DNA of 64,000 bases, from positions 1 through 64,000 of the forward strand of contig JAJTZA010000038.1 in NCBI GenBank assembly GCA_021463905.1. The letters run 5' to 3'. A program made the translations under genes and the position numbers. Position 1 is the first letter of the stretch; every line of letters starts with the position of its first letter. A model generated the notes under the pieces. It saw only the letters and a program-made list of their open reading frames with translations, made no database searches and was not told the DNA's origin. The DNA is from Terrimicrobiaceae bacterium (lineage in GTDB: Bacteria; Verrucomicrobiota; Verrucomicrobiia; Chthoniobacterales; Terrimicrobiaceae). Positions 27,878 through 35,549 of the stretch are shown here, one piece after another.

Positions 27878-28880
27878 TGTTCACTGTGTAAGCACCCCCA
27901 TCGCCCAAGCCCGGCGGCAGCGGGTCAATCTGCCGCACCTTCTCCAGGGCCGCCTCGACGGACTGATCCATCACCGCATTCGAACTGCCCTGAATGATTT
28001 TTGCCGAGGTGATCCTGCCATCCTTCTCGATGCGGATTTGGACGGTGCAAATAAATTGATGGCCAGGATCAAAAATCGAAACCGGCTGATCCCATTGGCT
28101 GAAAAACCGGTCGTGGATCAACTCATGGTACCACGCAAACTCCGACGGATCCCCCTGACCCACCGACTTTTTTGCCGCACCTGATCCCTTGGCTGCGGCA
28201 CCCGCCCCCCCGCCACCCGAGTCACCCTTCGCGCCAGAACCCTGATTGGCAGACGAACTGCCTTCCTTTGTGCCTGCGTGAGATTTGGACGGAGATGCGC
28301 CGGGGTGCGGTGTCGCCTTGGCTCCCTCCTTGGCTTGAGGCTTGGAATCTGCTGATTGGGATTTGGGTTTCGGTGTGGATTTCGTCTCTGGTTTTGGTGT
28401 CGGCTTGGGGGTGGATTTCGGTTTCGGCTTCGGCGTCGGTTTTGGCGTCGGTTTCGGTGTTGGCTTGGGAGTAGGCTTCGGCGTTGGTTTAAGTGTTGGT
28501 TTCGGTGTTGGAGTTGGCGTCGGCTTTGGCGTTGGTGTCGGTGTTGGTTTCGGAGTGGGCGTTGGCGTTGGAGCTGGCAAGGGAGTTTCTTCTTCCGGTG
28601 TCGGCTCTGGTGTCGGCTCTGGTGTCGGCTCTGGTGTCGGCTCCGGTGTCGGCTCCGGTGTCGGCTCCGGTGTGGGTTCGGCAGCGGCTGACTGTCCGTC
28701 TGAAGCGGCTGATTGGAGGGCGGTGGCGGAGTCCGAAAAGGCACCTGCGTCCATCCATACCACCTCGCCTGTCGGTTTTTTTACTTTCGTAGAGCGCGCA
28801 AAAAACAAAATCGCACCAATGACGATAATGTGCGCCAAGGCGACAAGGATCAAATTTTTGCGGAACCGCCTCTCCTCCAT
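27858..28880 (-). CDS. TolA/TonB-like energy-transducing protein with proline repeats
   Basis: A 340-residue protein with an N-terminal membrane segment ([20 protein letters not shown]), a long rigid linker, and a C-terminal TonB/TolA-type domain ([20 protein letters not shown], then [19 protein letters not shown]). The linker has two repeat blocks, one built of Glu-Pro-Thr-Pro and the next of Lys-Pro-Thr-Pro, so its charge changes from acidic to basic along the chain. The domain order is that of TonB or TolA. With Pal elsewhere in the window a TolA role is attractive, but no exbB/exbD or tolQ/tolR is adjacent. Confidence 0.82.
   Translation of the reverse strand: MEERRFRKNLILVALAHIIVIGAILFFARSTKVKKPTGEVVWMDAGAFSDSATALQSAASDGQSAAAEPTPEPTPEPTPEPTPEPTPEPTPEPTPEEETPLPAPTPTPTPKPTPTPTPKPTPTPTPKPTLKPTPKPTPKPTPKPTPKPTPKPKPKSTPKPTPKPETKSTPKPKSQSADSKPQAKEGAKATPHPGASPSKSHAGTKEGSSSANQGSGAKGDSGGGGAGAAAKGSGAAKKSVGQGDPSEFAWYHELIHDRFFSQWDQPVSIFDPGHQFICTVQIRIEKDGRITSAKIIQGSSNAVMDQSVEAALEKVRQIDPLPPGLGDGGAYTVNINFELQ
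28597..28680. repeat. 12-bp tandem repeat, about seven units
   Basis: GGTGTCGGCTC(T/C) repeats head-to-tail six times from 28597 to 28668 and a seventh, degraded unit follows. It encodes the Glu-Pro-Thr-Pro block of the TolA/TonB-like protein. Less regular six-base-derived repeats (GTTGG/TTTCGG) between about 28370 and 28570 encode the Lys-Pro-Thr-Pro block. Unit length keeps frame, so copy number could vary. Confidence 0.85.
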
Positions 28881-29029
28881 GGTGCAGGAATCAATTCAGG
28901 GTTGAATCTCGATATATTCACGCAGCTCCTCAAATGCTTTGCCATTAGATGACGACAAATCGGATTTTCACTCCCCCATCTTACAACGCCCTCCGGCGAT
29001 TGTCTAAATGAGAAGTGCCGACGGACTTT

Positions 29030-29045
29030 CGGAGATTGATCTCCG
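29030..29045. promoter_or_regulatory. inverted repeat upstream of the GntR-type regulator
   Basis: CGGAGAT-TG-ATCTCCG is a perfect 7-bp inverted repeat with a 2-bp centre, 40 bases before the ATG at 29086. It could be an autoregulatory operator. It lies inside the longer alternative reading frame from 29008. Confidence 0.4.
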
Positions 29046-29085
29046 GAACACGCGATATTATACCTTCCACCATCTCACCATTTCC

Positions 29086-30255
29086 ATGGCATCGAAATCC
29101 GCCACCAATACGCCCGCACGACTTGATGATCTCGTACTGCGGCCCAGCGAGCGCGTGCTGCAATACCTGCAGCAGGAATTTGACCGACCGGGTTTGGCCA
29201 ACGGAGCGCGACTGCCCAGCAATCGTGAGCTGGCGCGGAGGCTGGGGGTCAGCATCCCAACCGTGCAGAGCGTCCTCAAGCGGCTGAGCAATTCCGGGCG
29301 CGTGCTTGTGCGTCACGGCAGTGGGACGTATCTCCTTTCCAAAAGCCGGGAGGGAGGGGAACCGCTCCGAGTGGCCATCGCGTCCTTGTTGCATCCGGGC
29401 GAGCAGCTCAACGATCCGTGGCTCGAGGCCATCGTTTCGGGGTTCATGCCGGTAGCCTTGAAATCACACCCGACCACATTCGTGGGAATCGCACCGGAAA
29501 AATTCGGCCAGGACGAGAGCGTTGCCGCCCTGTTGTCCGAGCTTCCGAAAGCGGATGGGCTGATTATTTTGCCCTATGCGTTGATGCCCAAGGATCGGGA
29601 TTTTGTGGCTGGAGAATATGAGAGGGCGGGTAAGCCGGTGGTTTACCTCAATCCGCCGGAAGTGAATGCCACGCAAAACTTTGTCGCGACCGATTATCTC
29701 GGCCCGGCGGTGAGGTTGGGGCGGGCATGGCGGCAGAGTGGACGGAAAAGGGTCGTGCTCTATACGGTGCTGCAACCCTATGAATATGCAGTTTCCGCTC
29801 AGTTGCGGCTCATGGGATTGGCCTGTGGAATCGGCGATGCCCTCGGAAACTCGGTCTCCCTCCAAGTGCTGCAGCCCGGGGAATCCGGATCGGAGGCCGC
29901 CTACCAGACCATGAAAAAAATCCTCCGAGGTCCGGAGCCGCCGGATGCGATGCTGGTGGCCATGCACGGAGCGGTGGCGGGCATCCGCCGGGCGCTTGAG
30001 GAGGCGGGGTTGAAGGTGCCTGCGGATGTCAGTCTTGTCTCCATCGCAAAGCAAAACGACACACCCCGTAAGGCGGATCTCGCCAGCGAGACGTTGATCC
30101 ACGAGCCGACCGCCCCGCTGAGCGTCGGATTGCTCGAAATGCTTTTCGACCGCATCAAACACGATGGTGCCAGCCGACCCGGAAAGTACACTTCGGCCAC
30201 CCTCGTCGGCAACCTGTCCACCCGCCCCGTGGAAAATTCCCTCCTGGGCCTCTAA
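29086..30255 (+). CDS. GntR-family transcriptional regulator with LacI-type sensor domain
   Basis: A regulator of about 389 residues. The N-terminal GntR winged helix shows SERVLQYLQQEFDRPGLANG, RLPSNRELARRLGVSIPTVQ and HGSGTYLL. The rest resembles a periplasmic-binding-protein-like sensor of the LacI type, ending with DVSLVSIAKQNDTPRKADLA and a variable C-terminus. Such hybrids often sense sugars; the ligand here is unknown. The ATG at 29008 is also open (415 residues), but that extension covers an inverted repeat and lacks domain content. The stop at 30255 is 100 bases before the GTPase gene on the same strand. Confidence 0.87.
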   Translation: MASKSATNTPARLDDLVLRPSERVLQYLQQEFDRPGLANGARLPSNRELARRLGVSIPTVQSVLKRLSNSGRVLVRHGSGTYLLSKSREGGEPLRVAIASLLHPGEQLNDPWLEAIVSGFMPVALKSHPTTFVGIAPEKFGQDESVAALLSELPKADGLIILPYALMPKDRDFVAGEYERAGKPVVYLNPPEVNATQNFVATDYLGPAVRLGRAWRQSGRKRVVLYTVLQPYEYAVSAQLRLMGLACGIGDALGNSVSLQVLQPGESGSEAAYQTMKKILRGPEPPDAMLVAMHGAVAGIRRALEEAGLKVPADVSLVSIAKQNDTPRKADLASETLIHEPTAPLSVGLLEMLFDRIKHDGASRPGKYTSATLVGNLSTRPVENSLLGL

Positions 30256-30311
30256 GGAATCACCCGGAAATTACAGGCTCCGTCTGCCGGACTTTTTGTC
30301 GTCGTCTCAAA

Positions 30312-30317
30312 TATAAT
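30312..30317 (+). promoter_or_regulatory. -10-like TATAAT box before the MeaB-type gene
   Basis: A perfect TATAAT lies 38 bases upstream of the ATG at 30355. No good -35 was found at the right distance, so this is a weak call. Confidence 0.3.
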
Positions 30318-30354
30318 CTCCTTCCGTTGGAGGACCGCTGGTAGAATTGGTTGC

Positions 30355-31368
30355 ATGGAGGCATTGAAACAGGCTGAGGCGGAGTCGGCGCGACTAGTTG
30401 AGGGGATTTTCGCCGGTCGGCGGGCGGATCTGGCGCGGGCGATTACCTTGATCGAGAGCAATGCGCCGCGCCACCGACCGGCGGCCCGCGAGGTTTTGCG
30501 GCGCATTGACGCGCAGAAGCCCGCACGCACCACCCAGCGCATTGGCATTTCCGGCATTCCCGGAGCTGGAAAGAGCACCTTCATCGAGACGTTTGGGAAC
30601 TTTCTTTGCGATCACGGACATCGCGTCGCGGTGCTGGCTGTGGATCCGAGCAGCCCGGTGAGTGGCGGGAGCATCTTGGGGGACAAGACCCGCATGGAAC
30701 GGCTCTCCCGGCGCGAGGAATGTTTCATTCGTCCCTCGCCCTCCGGCGGCGTACTTGGCGGGGTGGCCCGCAAAACGCGCGAGTCCCTCCTTTTGTGCGA
30801 GGCGGCCGGACATGACATTATCCTGGTGGAAACGGTGGGCGTGGGCCAAAGCGAGATTGCCGTGCGCTCGATGGTGGACTGCTTTCTGCTTCTGATGATC
30901 GCCGGTGCGGGCGATGAGCTGCAGGGCATCAAAAAGGGCATTCTGGAAATCGCCGATCTCCTCGTGGTCAACAAAGCCGATGGCGAAAACCGTCCGCGTG
31001 CGCTTGCGACCCGCGCCGAACTCGAGCGTGCGGCCCGATTTTGGAATCCCTGTTCGCCAGGCTGGAAGACGCCGGTGCTGGCCATTTCTGCACGCCACAG
31101 CGAGGGCATTGAGAACCTCTGGGCGCAGATTGAAGCCTTTACGGCTCACACGCGGGCGACGGGGCTGGAGGCGACCCGCCGACAGGAACAAAACCTCGAT
31201 GGGTGGCGTTCGCTGGTCGGGAGCGAGCTGCGCACCCGCGTGCTCGCGCACCCACGCATGGCCAGCGAGGCTGCCGCCATCGAGGAGCGCGTGCGCACCG
31301 GCACCACCACCCCCTCTCTCGCCGCCGAGGAACTCCTCGATCGGTTCGATGCCCTGCTGACCCCGTAG
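30355..31368 (+). CDS. meaB: MeaB/ArgK-family P-loop GTPase
   Basis: A 337-residue G3E-type GTPase that in known cases loads or protects B12-dependent methylmalonyl-CoA mutase. The P-loop GIPGAGKST is at about residues 67-75. Also present are LAVDPSSPVSGGSILGDKTRM, a switch region ending in ETVGVGQSE, and NKAD for guanine specificity. The C-terminal dimerisation helices follow. No mutase gene is adjacent in this window, so the partner must be elsewhere. Confidence 0.9.
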   Translation: MEALKQAEAESARLVEGIFAGRRADLARAITLIESNAPRHRPAAREVLRRIDAQKPARTTQRIGISGIPGAGKSTFIETFGNFLCDHGHRVAVLAVDPSSPVSGGSILGDKTRMERLSRREECFIRPSPSGGVLGGVARKTRESLLLCEAAGHDIILVETVGVGQSEIAVRSMVDCFLLLMIAGAGDELQGIKKGILEIADLLVVNKADGENRPRALATRAELERAARFWNPCSPGWKTPVLAISARHSEGIENLWAQIEAFTAHTRATGLEATRRQEQNLDGWRSLVGSELRTRVLAHPRMASEAAAIEERVRTGTTTPSLAAEELLDRFDALLTP

Positions 31369-31379
31369 TCTGGGGGCTG

Positions 31380-32315
31380 CTACGATGCGGGCTGGTGCAG
31401 CCGGGCCACCTGCTCCCATACCTCGCGCTCCTGCGGCGAGAGGGGCCCCTCGGGTAAGGTGACCTGCAACGAGACATAAAAATCTCCCCGGGTTCCTCCC
31501 GCACCCGGCAACCCGCGCTTGGCCAGACGGAAACGCTTGCCCGGCTGTGAACCGGGCGGGACTTTCAATTTGACGGTTACACCGTCCGGGGTTCTCACTT
31601 TGGCTTCGGTGCCAAGAACGGCCTGCCATGCGGGGATTTCGTAATCGTGGAGGATGTCGCTGCCGGAGATTTCGTAGTCGGGGTGTTTTTCGTATTTTAC
31701 ACGCAGGAAGAAGTCGCCGGCTGCTCCTCCGCCTGCTCCCGATCCGCCGATGCCGGCCAGCCGGATGCGCTGACCCTCGCGGATGCCCTTCGGGATGCGC
31801 ACCTTGTAGGTCTCGGTTTTACGGGAACCGGAGCGCCGGAAGGAAAGGCTCCGGGTGGCACCGTGCAATGCCTCTTCGATGGTGACGAGAAAATCGGATT
31901 CCATGTCCTGACCACGCAGGGGCATGTCCCCACCCCCCCAACTGGAGACACCACCCCCACGCCGCGCGCCAAAGAGGTGCTCGAAGAAATCGCTAAAGCC
32001 GGTGCTGCCCCCAAACCGGAACTCTCCCTCTCCCGGGAACCCCCCGCCGCTCCACGCGCCGCCTCCCCCCTGCGGAGGCGGAGGTGCCTGCCAATTGGGA
32101 CCCAGCTCATCGTATTTGCTCCGCTTGTCAGGGTCTCCAAGAACCTCATAGGCTTCGTTGATCTCCTTGAACTTCGCCTCCGCATTTTTTTTGTCCTGCG
32201 CCACATCCGGATGGTACTTGCGAGCCAGCTTGCGAAAGGCCGACTTGATTTCCTCCTGACTGGCAGAGCGCGTCACTCCCAGCGTGTCGTAATAATCGCG
32301 GAATTGGATAGGCAT
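31380..32315 (-). CDS. DnaJ-domain co-chaperone, CbpA-like (type B)
   Basis: A 311-residue Hsp70 co-chaperone. The J-domain is residues 4-70, with HPD at 35-37. A Gly/Phe-rich linker ([20 protein letters not shown]) follows. Then come two beta-domains with [18 protein letters not shown] and [17 protein letters not shown]. The four CxxCxGxG zinc motifs of classical DnaJ are missing, which places it with CbpA/DnaJ2. It diverges from serS. Confidence 0.92.
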   Translation of the reverse strand: MPIQFRDYYDTLGVTRSASQEEIKSAFRKLARKYHPDVAQDKKNAEAKFKEINEAYEVLGDPDKRSKYDELGPNWQAPPPPQGGGGAWSGGGFPGEGEFRFGGSTGFSDFFEHLFGARRGGGVSSWGGGDMPLRGQDMESDFLVTIEEALHGATRSLSFRRSGSRKTETYKVRIPKGIREGQRIRLAGIGGSGAGGGAAGDFFLRVKYEKHPDYEISGSDILHDYEIPAWQAVLGTEAKVRTPDGVTVKLKVPPGSQPGKRFRLAKRGLPGAGGTRGDFYVSLQVTLPEGPLSPQEREVWEQVARLHQPAS

Positions 32316-32331
32316 GTGAGCACTCTATACA
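32304..32331 (+). promoter_or_regulatory. candidate serS promoter
   Basis: TTGGAT (32304-32309), 16-base spacer, TATACA (32326-32331), with the serS ATG 39 bases further on. It overlaps the first codons of the divergent DnaJ-like gene. Confidence 0.45.
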
Positions 32332-32370
32332 AAACTTGTGATTCACGGGAATCCCGTAAATGCTGAGGAC

Positions 32371-33684
32371 ATGATTGATATTCGGCTGATTCGTGAAACC
32401 CCGGACGTGGTGCGGGAGCGGCTGGCCTTGCGCGACCCCTCCCTGGCGGAAGCGGTGGATGCGCTCATCGCCTGTGATGCAGATCGGCGCTCGGTGGAAA
32501 CCCGCCTCCAGCGGCTGCAGGCTGATCGCAACCGTTTGAGCAAGGACATCGGTCGCCTGCGTGCCGACAAGCAGGACTCTTCGGCGCTCGAAGCCGAGGT
32601 CAGGTCTCACTCCACCGAGATGGAGCGCCTCGCCGCCGAAGGGGAATTGCTGGCCCAACGCCAAAAGGAGATGCTCCTGGGCATCCCCAATCTGCCCCAT
32701 GAGGGCATCCCGCGCGGAACCGGACCGGAGCAGAATCCGGTCGTGCGCGTCCACGGCGAGCCGCCGGTCATGGCCGCGCCCCGTGACCACCTTGCCCTGG
32801 GTGCGGATTTGGGACTTTTCGATTTCGAGCGCGCCACCAAAATTTCCGGTAGTGGGTTTGTCTGTCTGACGGGTGCCGGGGCCCGTCTCGAGCGCGCCCT
32901 TGCCAACTTCCTCCTCGACCTCCACACACGCGAAGGCGGATACGTGGAAATCGCGCCCCCGTTGCTTGTCCGCTCAGAAGCCCTCCTGGGCACGTCACAG
33001 CTTCCCAAGTTTGAAGACCAACAGTATCGCACCGAACGCGATGACCTCTACCTGCTCCCCACCGCCGAGGTGCCTGTCACCAATCTTCATCGCGAGGAAA
33101 TTCTCAGCCACCTCCCCCTGCGCTATGCCGCCTTTACCCCCTGCTTTCGGCGCGAAGCCGGCGCATCCGGACTGGGAACGCGCGGCCTGATCCGGATGCA
33201 CCAATTCGACAAGGTCGAACTCGTCAAAATTTGCCGCCCCGAGGAATCTGCCGCCGAACTCGAATCCCTCACAGCGGACGCGGAAAGGGTGCTCCAGCGT
33301 CTCGGCCTCCACTACCGCGTCGTGGAACTCTGCTCCGGCGATTTGGGATTTGGTGCCTGCCGCACCTACGACCTCGAAGTCTGGGCTCCCGGACAAGGCA
33401 GCTACCTCGAAGTCTCGAGTTGCTCCAACTTCGGCGACTTTCAGGCCCGGCGGATGAACATGCGCTTCAAGGAATCGCCCGAAAGTAAACCCGTCTTCTG
33501 CCACACTCTCAACGGCTCAGGAACAGCACTCGCCCGCCTCTTTGTCGCCATCATTGAGACTGGCCAGCAGCCGGACGGCTCGGTGCACCTCCCGGAACCA
33601 CTCCACCCCTATTTTGGAGGGACGACCATCAGCCCCATGCCAAATAAGCCGCACCCTTGCCAAGCCGCAGCGACCACGCCATAA
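32371..33684 (+). CDS. serS: seryl-tRNA synthetase
   Basis: A 437-residue class II synthetase charging tRNA-Ser. The N-terminal coiled-coil arm covers about residues 30-105 (RLQRLQADRNRLSKDIGRLR). The catalytic core has motif 2 CFRREAGASGLGTRGLIRMH and motif 3 GSGTALARLFVAIIETGQ. The ATG at 32371 is preceded by GAGG at good distance, so it is preferred over the in-frame GTG at 32338. Confidence 0.96.
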   Translation: MIDIRLIRETPDVVRERLALRDPSLAEAVDALIACDADRRSVETRLQRLQADRNRLSKDIGRLRADKQDSSALEAEVRSHSTEMERLAAEGELLAQRQKEMLLGIPNLPHEGIPRGTGPEQNPVVRVHGEPPVMAAPRDHLALGADLGLFDFERATKISGSGFVCLTGAGARLERALANFLLDLHTREGGYVEIAPPLLVRSEALLGTSQLPKFEDQQYRTERDDLYLLPTAEVPVTNLHREEILSHLPLRYAAFTPCFRREAGASGLGTRGLIRMHQFDKVELVKICRPEESAAELESLTADAERVLQRLGLHYRVVELCSGDLGFGACRTYDLEVWAPGQGSYLEVSSCSNFGDFQARRMNMRFKESPESKPVFCHTLNGSGTALARLFVAIIETGQQPDGSVHLPEPLHPYFGGTTISPMPNKPHPCQAAATTP

Positions 33685-33691
33685 TCCCTCC

Positions 33692-34240
33692 ATGAACAAC
33701 CATCGAGAAGTCACACTGACCCGCGACTGCAACGCAATCCAAATCCCCAGCGGCAACCCCATCGAACTCCCCGCCGGCCTGCAAGTGGTCATCACACAAT
33801 CCCTCGGCGACACCTACACCGTGGCCACACCAGGCGGCCTCGCCCGTATCGAACAACAGGACGCGGATGCTCTGGGCCTGGACGCGGCAGAGGCCTCAAC
33901 CGCCAAAATCCCGGTGCCCGCCGAAGGCTCGATCGAGGAGGCCATCTGGACTCAGCTCAAGATGGTCTATGACCCGGAAATCCCCGTGAACGTCGTGGAC
34001 CTCGGCCTGATTTACGACTGTGCGGTCAGCGAAAGAGAAGGTGGCGGACGCATGGTCAATGTGAAAATGACGCTGACCGCTCCGGGCTGCGGCATGGGCG
34101 CGGCGATCAGTGCCGACGCGCGCTCGAGGATTCTTGCGCTGGAAGGCATCGAGGATGCCGAAGTCGAACTCGTCTGGGATCCCCCGTGGAATCAGTCCAT
34201 GATCAGCGAGGAAGGCCGCATGAAACTGGGCCTCATGTAA
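33692..34240 (+). CDS. sufT: SufT-like Fe-S cluster assembly protein
   Basis: A 182-residue protein of the MIP18/DUF59 family thought to help mature Fe-S proteins. A SufT-specific N-terminal part (REVTLTRDCNAIQIPSGNPI and VVITQSLGDTYTV) precedes the DUF59 domain with YDPEIPVNVVDLGLIYDC, the LTAPGCGMG cysteine loop, and VWDPPWNQSMISEEGR. It lies eight bases after serS and is probably co-transcribed. No sufBCD genes are adjacent. Confidence 0.9.
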   Translation: MNNHREVTLTRDCNAIQIPSGNPIELPAGLQVVITQSLGDTYTVATPGGLARIEQQDADALGLDAAEASTAKIPVPAEGSIEEAIWTQLKMVYDPEIPVNVVDLGLIYDCAVSEREGGGRMVNVKMTLTAPGCGMGAAISADARSRILALEGIEDAEVELVWDPPWNQSMISEEGRMKLGLM

Positions 34241-34262
34241 TCCCCCGAAGGGACGCAGGAAC

Positions 34263-35063
34263 TCAGACTCTGGAAGCCTCCGACACCTCCAGCCGCCAAT
34301 CCTTGCGGGTGCGCGAACGGGTCAGCCGGAGCGGCTGACCGAAAGCGCGGGAGAGCGCGGGGGACGTGAGGGAACGGACGAGCGGGCCTGTGGAAATCAC
34401 ACGCCCTCCTCCCAGAATCAGCGCATGGGTGAAGGTGGGTCGGATTTCTTCGACATGGTGCGTCACCAGGATCACTCCGGGGGCATCCGGCGTCCGCATG
34501 AGGTCTTCGACAAACCGCAAAAATCGTGTGCGTGCCACCGGGTCAAGGCCCGCGCACGGTTCATCCAGGATCAACAGCTGTGGGTGCGTCATCAGGGCCC
34601 GCCCAATCAATACGCGCTGACGCTCTCCCTGGGATAAAAACAGCCACGGACGGTCCGCAAGGTGCCCCGCATCCACCCGCCTCAATACCCGCTTGGCCTC
34701 GCGCCGATCCGCAGCATGCACAGGCCCCCAGTGGTTGATCGTGGCAAAACGCCCGCTGATAACCACCTCCTGCGCGGTCTCGGGATTTTCGATCTGCTGG
34801 GAGATGCTGGCACTGACGATGCCAATGACGCGCCGCAGTTCCCGCCAGTCGGATTCCCCATAGGTCTCACCGAGCACCGAAAGATGCCCCTTGGTGGGCG
34901 GCAGGTATCCGGTCAATGCTCGCAACAGGGAGGTCTTTCCGCTCCCGTTGGGGCCGACCACCACCCAGTGCTCACCCCGACGGATTTCCCAATCCACACC
35001 CTTCAGGATGGTCGCTCCCCCACGCGCAATCGTCAGACCCCGAACCGAAAGAACCGACATCAA
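34263..35063 (-). CDS. stand-alone ABC transporter ATP-binding protein
   Basis: A 266-residue nucleotide-binding subunit. Walker A is GPNGSGKTSL, the signature is LSQGERQRV, Walker B is LLILDEPCAGLDP, and the H-loop is THH. The sequence is closest in style to ModF/MolC- or iron-complex-type ATPases. No permease or binding protein is next to it, so it may energise a distant transporter or act alone. It is separated from the pseudopilin gene by 31 bases. Confidence 0.88.
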   Translation of the reverse strand: MMSVLSVRGLTIARGGATILKGVDWEIRRGEHWVVVGPNGSGKTSLLRALTGYLPPTKGHLSVLGETYGESDWRELRRVIGIVSASISQQIENPETAQEVVISGRFATINHWGPVHAADRREAKRVLRRVDAGHLADRPWLFLSQGERQRVLIGRALMTHPQLLILDEPCAGLDPVARTRFLRFVEDLMRTPDAPGVILVTHHVEEIRPTFTHALILGGGRVISTGPLVRSLTSPALSRAFGQPLRLTRSRTRKDWRLEVSEASRV

Positions 35064-35094
35064 AATTACCGCGCCACTGCCCCCCTGCCGCTCC

Positions 35095-35475
35095 TCATGG
35101 CTGCACCTCGGTCAGCAACACAAGCTGATCGCCACGCAGTTCGAGAAGCCTTTCCGCCGCCTCCCGCTCGTCCGCAGACATCCCATCCACGGAAAATTTC
35201 AGAGCTTCTCCTCCATTGCCGGGCGAGATGCTCACCCCAGCCGCGATCAGTTCCACAGCCGCCAGGGTGCTGTTGGCTGAATTGGTCATCCCGGCCGCCA
35301 CCGCAGAATTGTACATTGAAGCGATATTCTGCGCATTGCGCCGGTTTTTTACCGCATCCGCCGAATACACAATCGGCCCAATCATGGGCAGCCCAATCGC
35401 AGCTATAACTCCTATAACCGCAATGACCACCATCAGCTCGACCAGACTAAACGCTTTGGCATGAGGAGGTTTCAT
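35095..35475 (-). CDS. prepilin-type N-terminal cleavage/methylation protein (pseudopilin A)
   Basis: A type IV pilin-like protein of 126 residues from the ATG at 35475. After a short basic leader it has AFSLVELMVVIAVIGVIAAI, with prepilin peptidase cleaving before the Phe and E5 in place. The body holds KNRRNAQNIASMYNSAVAAG, nearly the same as in the pseudopilin at 38.5 kb. An in-frame ATG at 35553 overlaps the stop of the Wzy-like gene (ATGA) and would add 26 residues; coupling argues for it, the normal leader length against it. Confidence 0.85.
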   Translation of the reverse strand: MKPPHAKAFSLVELMVVIAVIGVIAAIGLPMIGPIVYSADAVKNRRNAQNIASMYNSAVAAGMTNSANSTLAAVELIAAGVSISPGNGGEALKFSVDGMSADEREAAERLLELRGDQLVLLTEVQP

Positions 35476-35549
35476 TGAATGAATGTCACCGGTTGCACGA
35501 AAATATGGCATTTTCCAGTCTGTGACACAAGCAAGATTTTTGGGTTTGT

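Noticed and set aside
28343-28690. Repeat array considered as a possible CRISPR
   Set aside because: Units are short, contiguous, without unique spacers, and translate to proline repeats in the TolA/TonB-like gene.
30281-30300. Weak hairpin followed by T residues after the GntR-type gene
   Set aside because: Stem of only about four pairs; not strong enough to call a terminator.
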